From positions 83,226,501 to 83,290,500 of the forward strand of contig CM066734.1 in NCBI GenBank assembly GCA_033961575.1: a stretch of 64,000 nt of DNA. Reading direction: 5' to 3'. Position 1 is the first letter of the stretch; each line of letters begins with the position of its first letter. A model generated the notes under the pieces. That model saw only the letters and a list, made by a program, of their open reading frames with translations, was not told the origin of the DNA and made no database searches. This document shows positions 61,701 through 64,000 of this stretch, in pieces. A program made the translations under genes and the position numbers. Source of the DNA: Aselliscus stoliczkanus. Its lineage: Eukaryota > Chordata > Mammalia > Chiroptera > Hipposideridae.

Positions 61701-62833
61701 AAGCCCAAGGACAAAAAGAAAGACGGCCATATTTTAACAGAAATTTCTGGGATCAGCCAACACATGTACACAAAGCCCCTGCTAGTCCACTGCACCAGAA
61801 AGAGAACCAGCCCTATTCTAGTAACTCCCCAGCTGGGCTTCAGAAAAATCCAACATGGCTGGAAGGTGACAATTTGAATTATGGCATGCAGATTACTAAG
61901 TTAAATTCACCCGAGGGTGAAAAATTGACTCCCCGGGACCTAATTCCTCCAAGTTACTCATCAGGTCCAAAAGAAGCACATTTATTTCATGTAAGCCAGA
62001 GAGGCCCGTGCTGTGCTGGTGGGTCCGTGGGGCGGAAAGACAATCTGCTTGCTCTACAAGACCACACTCCATCTTTTGGTCTTGCCCCAGGGGAGAACCA
62101 AGACACCAGTCCTTTGCATACAAGAGATAGTCATACTAAACATGCAAGGCATACCATCTCCCCAACAAGCACCCTACCAAGCCAGAGAAACAGCTCAGAG
62201 AATAGACCACCTGTAGAAAGTCCAAACTCAAGTCCTTTTAGAGATGATGTGTCTACTCTGAGGAGGAACATACCCTGTTCTATAAAGAATCAACTGGACC
62301 AAAGGGGGATTATGCCCTTTTCTGAAACAAGTTCCCTTCAATCAAAGAATATACCTTGTCTTAAAAGTGACCTTGGAGGAGATGGAAACAATGTTTTGGA
62401 TGAAATATTAGAAGGCAGCCAGCTCAATGACAGGACTGCTGCCCTTACTCCTGAGCAGCTTGTTATTGATACGCCTGATGAAGGCCCCAAACCAGAAGGA
62501 TTCCAAAGGGAAGTACAAGGAAACGAGGGGGAAAGGCAACAAGAAAGACCATCTAGCATCCTACAATTACCATGCTTTGGCTCCAAATTAGCAAAGTATC
62601 TCTCCTCCAGCACTGGAACTCCATCTGGTATTGGAAGGCAAGGCCCATTCAATGGAGATCCAATGATGCCTACTGAAATTCCTAACTCATTGGTTGGGTT
62701 AGCCACGGAGGCCCAATTTCAGAGTATAAATGTAAACCCACTCAACGCAGATGAACACACTCCATTTGATTCCCTTCAAATAGGGACCAATCCACAGGAC
62801 CAGGTGCAAGACTGCTTACTACTTCAGGTCTAG
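48159..62833 (+). CDS. ENAM: Enamelin (ENAM), spliced coding region of about 1154 codons
   Basis: Enamelin is the largest enamel-matrix protein. It is secreted by ameloblasts and needed for crystal elongation at the mineralisation front, and loss causes amelogenesis imperfecta. Coding parts: 48183-48236, 50347-50415, 50538-50582, 51299-51340, 53497-53772, 54782-54844, 56581-56631 and 59969-62833; all junctions are phase 0. Numbering from the first ATG, the signal peptide is MKILLIFLGLLRNSIA (24-39). Known SxE phosphosites are conserved at S54, S195 and S220, and N-glycosylation sequons of the 32-kDa region are at N249, N256 and N272. The C-terminal cysteines (CC, PCSIKN, PCLKSD, LPCFGSK, DCLLLQV) are present. 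Human ENAM has 1142 residues. No disabling change was seen. Non-coding 5' exons were not found. Confidence 0.95.
48891..48993 (+). promoter_or_regulatory. ENAM: TATA-like cluster within ENAM intron (possible alternative promoter)
   Basis: CCAAT at 48891-48895, TATATAAAAG at 48903-48912 and TGACGT at 48946-48951 precede a good splice donor, AGAGG|GTGAGC, at 48993/48994. Together they could form a promoter and a short untranslated exon that would splice to 50347 and use the ATG at 50362. The CCAAT-TATA spacing is unusually short and AT-rich introns give chance matches, so this is only a candidate. Confidence 0.25.
49640..49880 (+). mobile_element. L1 3' tail fragment
   Basis: GGTGATAGAAGGAGAACTGA, CAGAATTGTACACCTGAAAC and CATTGTCACCCCAATAAACT form a typical L1 3' end with an A-rich tail. 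Confidence 0.65.
50055..50125. repeat. (CT)n microsatellite, 71 bp
   Basis: Perfect CT dinucleotides on the sense strand, ending about 220 bp before the ENAM signal-peptide exon. Confidence 0.95.
50347..50415 (+). CDS. ENAM: ENAM signal-peptide exon
   Basis: VPSGK then MKILLIFLGLLRNSIAMP, between TATTCCAG and GTGAGT. The hydrophobic stretch is a standard signal sequence, with cleavage expected between A and MP. The ATG at 50362 has A at -3 and could serve as a start on its own. Confidence 0.94.
50538..50582 (+). CDS. ENAM: ENAM exon MQMPRMPGFSSKSEE
   Basis: 15 codons between CTTCCAG and GTAGGT. Holds the conserved SEE phosphosite (S54). Confidence 0.94.
51299..51340 (+). CDS. ENAM: ENAM exon MMRYSQFNFMNPSH
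   Basis: 14 codons between TTCACAG and GTAAGT. Matches human MMRYNQFNFMNGPH. Confidence 0.93.
52872..53250 (-). mobile_element. Long composite SINE, copy C (5'-truncated, antisense)
   Basis: Read on the minus strand, the copy starts within the head (ATATGAGAGCCAGTGACACT) and continues through the GC-rich body to the CCCCAATAAAATC tail and poly(A). TTACACTGAATTT occurs on both sides (about 52831-52843 and 53249-53261), so truncation happened at insertion, as in L1-driven retrotransposition. It ends about 245 bp before the proline-rich ENAM exon. Confidence 0.75.
53497..53772 (+). CDS. ENAM: ENAM proline-rich exon (92 codons)
   Basis: Starts MAPLGPLYGNGVHLPQLYPQ after CCTTGCAG, includes YQMPMWPQPPPNTG and the KTDQTPETQKPNQPQPKKPP segment, and ends EEAQPPQ before GTGAGG. 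The match to human is strong from YQMPMWPQPPPNT onward. The frame stays open 219 bp into the intron, but the donor and the match to human support ending here. Confidence 0.93.
54075..54190 (+). repeat. MIR fragment in ENAM intron
   Basis: GGAGTTCTACCCTCAGCCCT followed by GGAGCAAGTCACTTCATCTG is MIR middle sequence. Confidence 0.5.
54410..54630 (+). repeat. MIR SINE in ENAM intron
   Basis: GGGGCAAATGATTAATTTCT, CTGAACCTCAGAATCTTAAG and GCACAGTACCTAGAACATGT follow MIR order. Confidence 0.55.
54782..54844 (+). CDS. ENAM: ENAM exon AFPPFGNGLFPYQQPPWQVPH
   Basis: 21 codons between CTCTATAG and GTGAGT. Nearly identical to human. Confidence 0.94.
54979..55266 (+). mobile_element. L1-tail doublet element, copy 2
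   Basis: Same layout as 10786-11101: TCACTGCACTGTACATCTGA at the start, GATAGTCACGGGCTGTAGAT in the middle, a G-rich stretch, then CACTGTGTTGTACAACTGAA and an A-rich tail. ATCACATCA on both sides is the probable target duplication. Confidence 0.7.
56249..56308. repeat. (TC)30 microsatellite
   Basis: 60 bp of TC dinucleotides on the sense strand, ending about 272 bp before the next ENAM exon. Confidence 0.95.
56581..56631 (+). CDS. ENAM: ENAM exon RVPPGYGRPPVSNEEGG
   Basis: 17 codons between CCTTTCAG and GTAAGT. Carries the SNE phosphosite (S195) at the start of the conserved 32-kDa enamelin fragment. Confidence 0.94.
58160..58640. mobile_element. L1-type LINE fragment
   Basis: GCAGTATTTGTCTTTCTGTG, CACTTAGCATACTGTCCTCA and AATAATATTCCATTGTATGT are shared with, or extend, the fragment at 2360-2480. 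Confidence 0.6.
58741..58770. repeat. (ATT)10 microsatellite
   Basis: Uninterrupted trinucleotide run. Confidence 0.95.
58780..59080 (-). repeat. MIR, antisense, split by a SINE
   Basis: CTCATGACAACCTACAAGGT lies before the insertion and ATAAACTGAGGTTATCCCAG, then GGAACTGGGATTTTAACCCA, after it. The two halves form one reverse-oriented MIR. Confidence 0.6.
58849..58963 (-). mobile_element. Short tRNA-derived SINE nested in a MIR
   Basis: GAGGGCAGTGTCACTGGCCC to the reversed head ending GGCTGGCCC. TAGATATT at 58840-58847 and 58964-58971 is a perfect target duplication. Confidence 0.88.
59969..62833 (+). CDS. ENAM: ENAM last exon (954 codons plus stop)
   Basis: Starts NPYFGYFGYHGFGGRPPYYS after CTTTACAG and runs without a stop to DQVQDCLLLQV, TAG at 62831-62833. 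It encodes most of the 32-kDa fragment, including the YSEE phosphosite and three N-glycosylation sequons, and the whole long C-terminal part. The RGD I recall in human enamelin reads RED here (60881-60889). A second frame is also open from 59970 to 60713, probably by chance. Confidence 0.96.
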   Translation, partial: NPYFGYFGYHGFGGRPPYYSEEMFEQDFEKPKEKDPPKTESPATEPSSNSTVPGTNSTQPNAPNPGRSQGGNDTSTTGNSGHGPNSASNPATQNGVVPPPAVNVSGQGAQRSQIPWGPSQPNIFEYYPNPNTQSFPAGRQWRPTSTVTGHRQNGPFYRNQQVQRGPRWNSYAWEGRQAVLPGNAIYRKPYASTARGNSPSHAGNPANFRRKPQGPNKHLMGTNVASLGPKHGTVGRSEKIQNPREKPLGQKEKIVIPTRDPTGPWRNSQDYGVNKSNYKMPHPEGNMQVPNFNSIDQRENSYYPREDSRRAPNADGQTQNQNLPKGIILEPRRIPYESETNQPELKHSTYQPAYPEEIPSPEREHFPAGRNTWNHQEISPPFKEDPGRQEELLPPRSHGSRGGVYYHDYNPYEPRESSPYLRSNTWDERDDSPNTRGQSENPLYPMNTPDPKETVPYHEEDPIDPTGDEPFPGQSRWVMEESSFKENPTVTHYEGEHYTSNRPKDYLPYSLDNPSKPREDFPYGEFYPWNRDENFPSYNTVPTVPPPVENRGYYANSPVGPEESTLFTSWNSWDPRIQAQGQKERRPYFNRNFWDQPTHVHKAPASPLHQKENQPYSSNSPAGLQKNPTWLEGDNLNYGMQITKLNSPEGEKLTPRDLIPPSYSSGPKEAHLFHVSQRGPCCAGGSVGRKDNLLALQDHTPSFGLAPGENQDTSPLHTRDSHTKHARHTISPTSTLPSQRNSSENRPPVESPNSSPFRDDVSTLRRNIPCSIKNQLDQRGIMPFSETSSLQSKNIPCLKSDLGGDGNNVLDEILEGSQLNDRTAALTPEQLVIDTPDEGPKPEGFQREVQGNEGERQQERPSSILQLPCFGSKLAKYLSSSTGTPSGIGRQGPFNGDPMMPTEIPNSLVGLATEAQFQSINVNPLNADEHTPFDSLQIGTNPQDQVQDCLLLQV

Positions 62834-64000
62834 GATTCTCTCAACCAAGCATCCTTTGGGGAAGGAAAACACCTGATTTTCTGTACCTGATAGTCTACAG
62901 TGGTTCCCAAACTTTTCCCCCAGACTTGATTAACTACCTGACCTTCTTGGTGATCCTTAATTTTTTTCCCCCTTCCAGCAATAGGAGTAGTGGTCCAGAT
63001 GGTGCTGGGCCTCTGGGACTTGCTAAACCCAGTACTGTCACTATTAGCACAGACCTGAAAAAAAAAAAAAAAACAGGCAGGAAGGCTATGACCACCACCA
63101 CCTTGAAACTTGGAGGCCACTCGTCTGGGTTAGTTTCCCTGAGCTTGCTGATTCTTCTTTTTTCTCTCCAAGATCCATACTTGCAAAATTCTCTGGTTTT
63201 GCAAGACCGAAAAGCAAATGAACTTTCCATTTTATGTATGGAGATCAATGTGTCAGTATAATTCTGATGATTGTACAATTTTTTAGTCTTTGTCAGTTTT
63301 TTTTCCTAGTTAATGTTCTCTTTGGGCATTTTTTTCTTCCACTACCTCTTTCTTTACCTTTAACATTTCCTTTCTTATCTTCCTTCCTTCTTTTCTTTCT
63401 CTTAACCATTCTATACTTAGCTTTCTATTTTTCCCATCCCCATCTTTCTCTCTATTACTTCTTACATACTAAGCTATCTTTAACCATCACTAGTCATTAC
63501 ATCTAACTTCTCCATCCTCATTTATATCTTTCTCTTTCCCCACCTTTCTGTTATGTCTCCTGATGTATCACTTGTCAATCAGTCCTCTTCTTCTCTGACT
63601 CCTATCTTCCCTTCAACTTATCTTTTCCCCTACTGTGCTATTTTCATATCTTAAGACTATTTGTCTCTCTCCCTTTTTGTATCTACTCTCTAAATTCTAT
63701 CCTCATTTTTTTCTTGGCCAAACCTAACCATCAATGTAGAATATATTTCATGAATAATAGATACTAGTATCTACTTTTATTTTCAGTTTTCTTATGCCCT
63801 TTACCAGGTAGAAACAACTCAGCCAGAGGAACACATTCAAGAAGTATAAAGTAAGACAGGCTAGTAAGAACTAGCAGCATGGGGACAAGGTTTAGGAAAG
63901 TAGGGAGGGAAGGACTGCCTCTCTGCGTCTGAGCATCCAGATAAAAAGAGTAAGACTTCCTCCACATCCTATCACCAGCTGATGAGTTGCAGGATTTGGG
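62834..64000 (+). other. ENAM: ENAM 3' UTR and downstream sequence
   Basis: The sequence after the stop includes an A run at 63058-63073 and a long C/T-rich stretch (about 63290-63720). No AATAAA or ATTAAA was found up to the window end, so the poly(A) site is either non-canonical or beyond 64000. The 3' end of the gene is therefore not defined here. Confidence 0.5.

Overview
This is mammalian nuclear DNA carrying two adjacent enamel-matrix genes on the + strand. AMBN (ameloblastin) has coding exons at 21216-31734. ENAM (enamelin) has coding exons at 48159-62833. Both were identified by reading exon peptides between canonical AG/GT splice sites. All recognised exons are phase 0, as is usual in the SCPP (secretory calcium-binding phosphoprotein) family. 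Both reading frames are intact: about 408 codons for AMBN and about 1154 for ENAM. This suggests an animal that makes normal enamel. The order AMBN then ENAM in the same direction matches the mammalian SCPP cluster (human 4q13). AMTN (expected upstream) and JCHAIN (expected downstream) were not seen.

Organism: the young repeats are tRNA-derived SINEs. Six copies are about 110-130 bp, three are longer composites, and one is a variant. The window also holds several mariner-type DNA transposons, and L1 3' tails of the type found in Laurasiatheria. The SINE heads and the composite tail resemble what I remember of Rhin-1-type SINEs of yinpterochiropteran bats (horseshoe, leaf-nosed or false-vampire bats). 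A bat is therefore my best guess, at moderate confidence; no species is claimed.

Layout. 1-20170: gene-free DNA with mariner relics, a MITE, SINEs, L1/L2/MIR pieces and a hAT relic. 20126-20295: AMBN promoter (two inverted CCAAT boxes and a TATA-like box) and non-coding exon 1. 21216-31734: ten AMBN exons, with the large last exon at 31198. 31850-32244: three candidate poly(A) signals. 32260-48158: intergenic DNA with an antisense ERV-L relic (about 33750-36370), a mariner relic (42101-42657), an L2 3' end and SINEs. 48159-62833: eight ENAM exons, the last carrying 954 codons. 62834-64000: ENAM 3' UTR and beyond, with no AATAAA seen. ENAM's 5' non-coding exons could not be located.

How the genes work together: both encode secreted proteins with an N-terminal signal peptide, made by ameloblasts and deposited in the enamel matrix. 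There they are cleaved by proteases and help start and lengthen enamel crystals. Lineage features include loss of the upstream AMBN start codon, a single copy of the 13-residue AMBN exon that is triplicated in human, and RED in place of the RGD I recall in human enamelin. Long sense-strand (CT)n arrays also lie shortly upstream of three coding exons.
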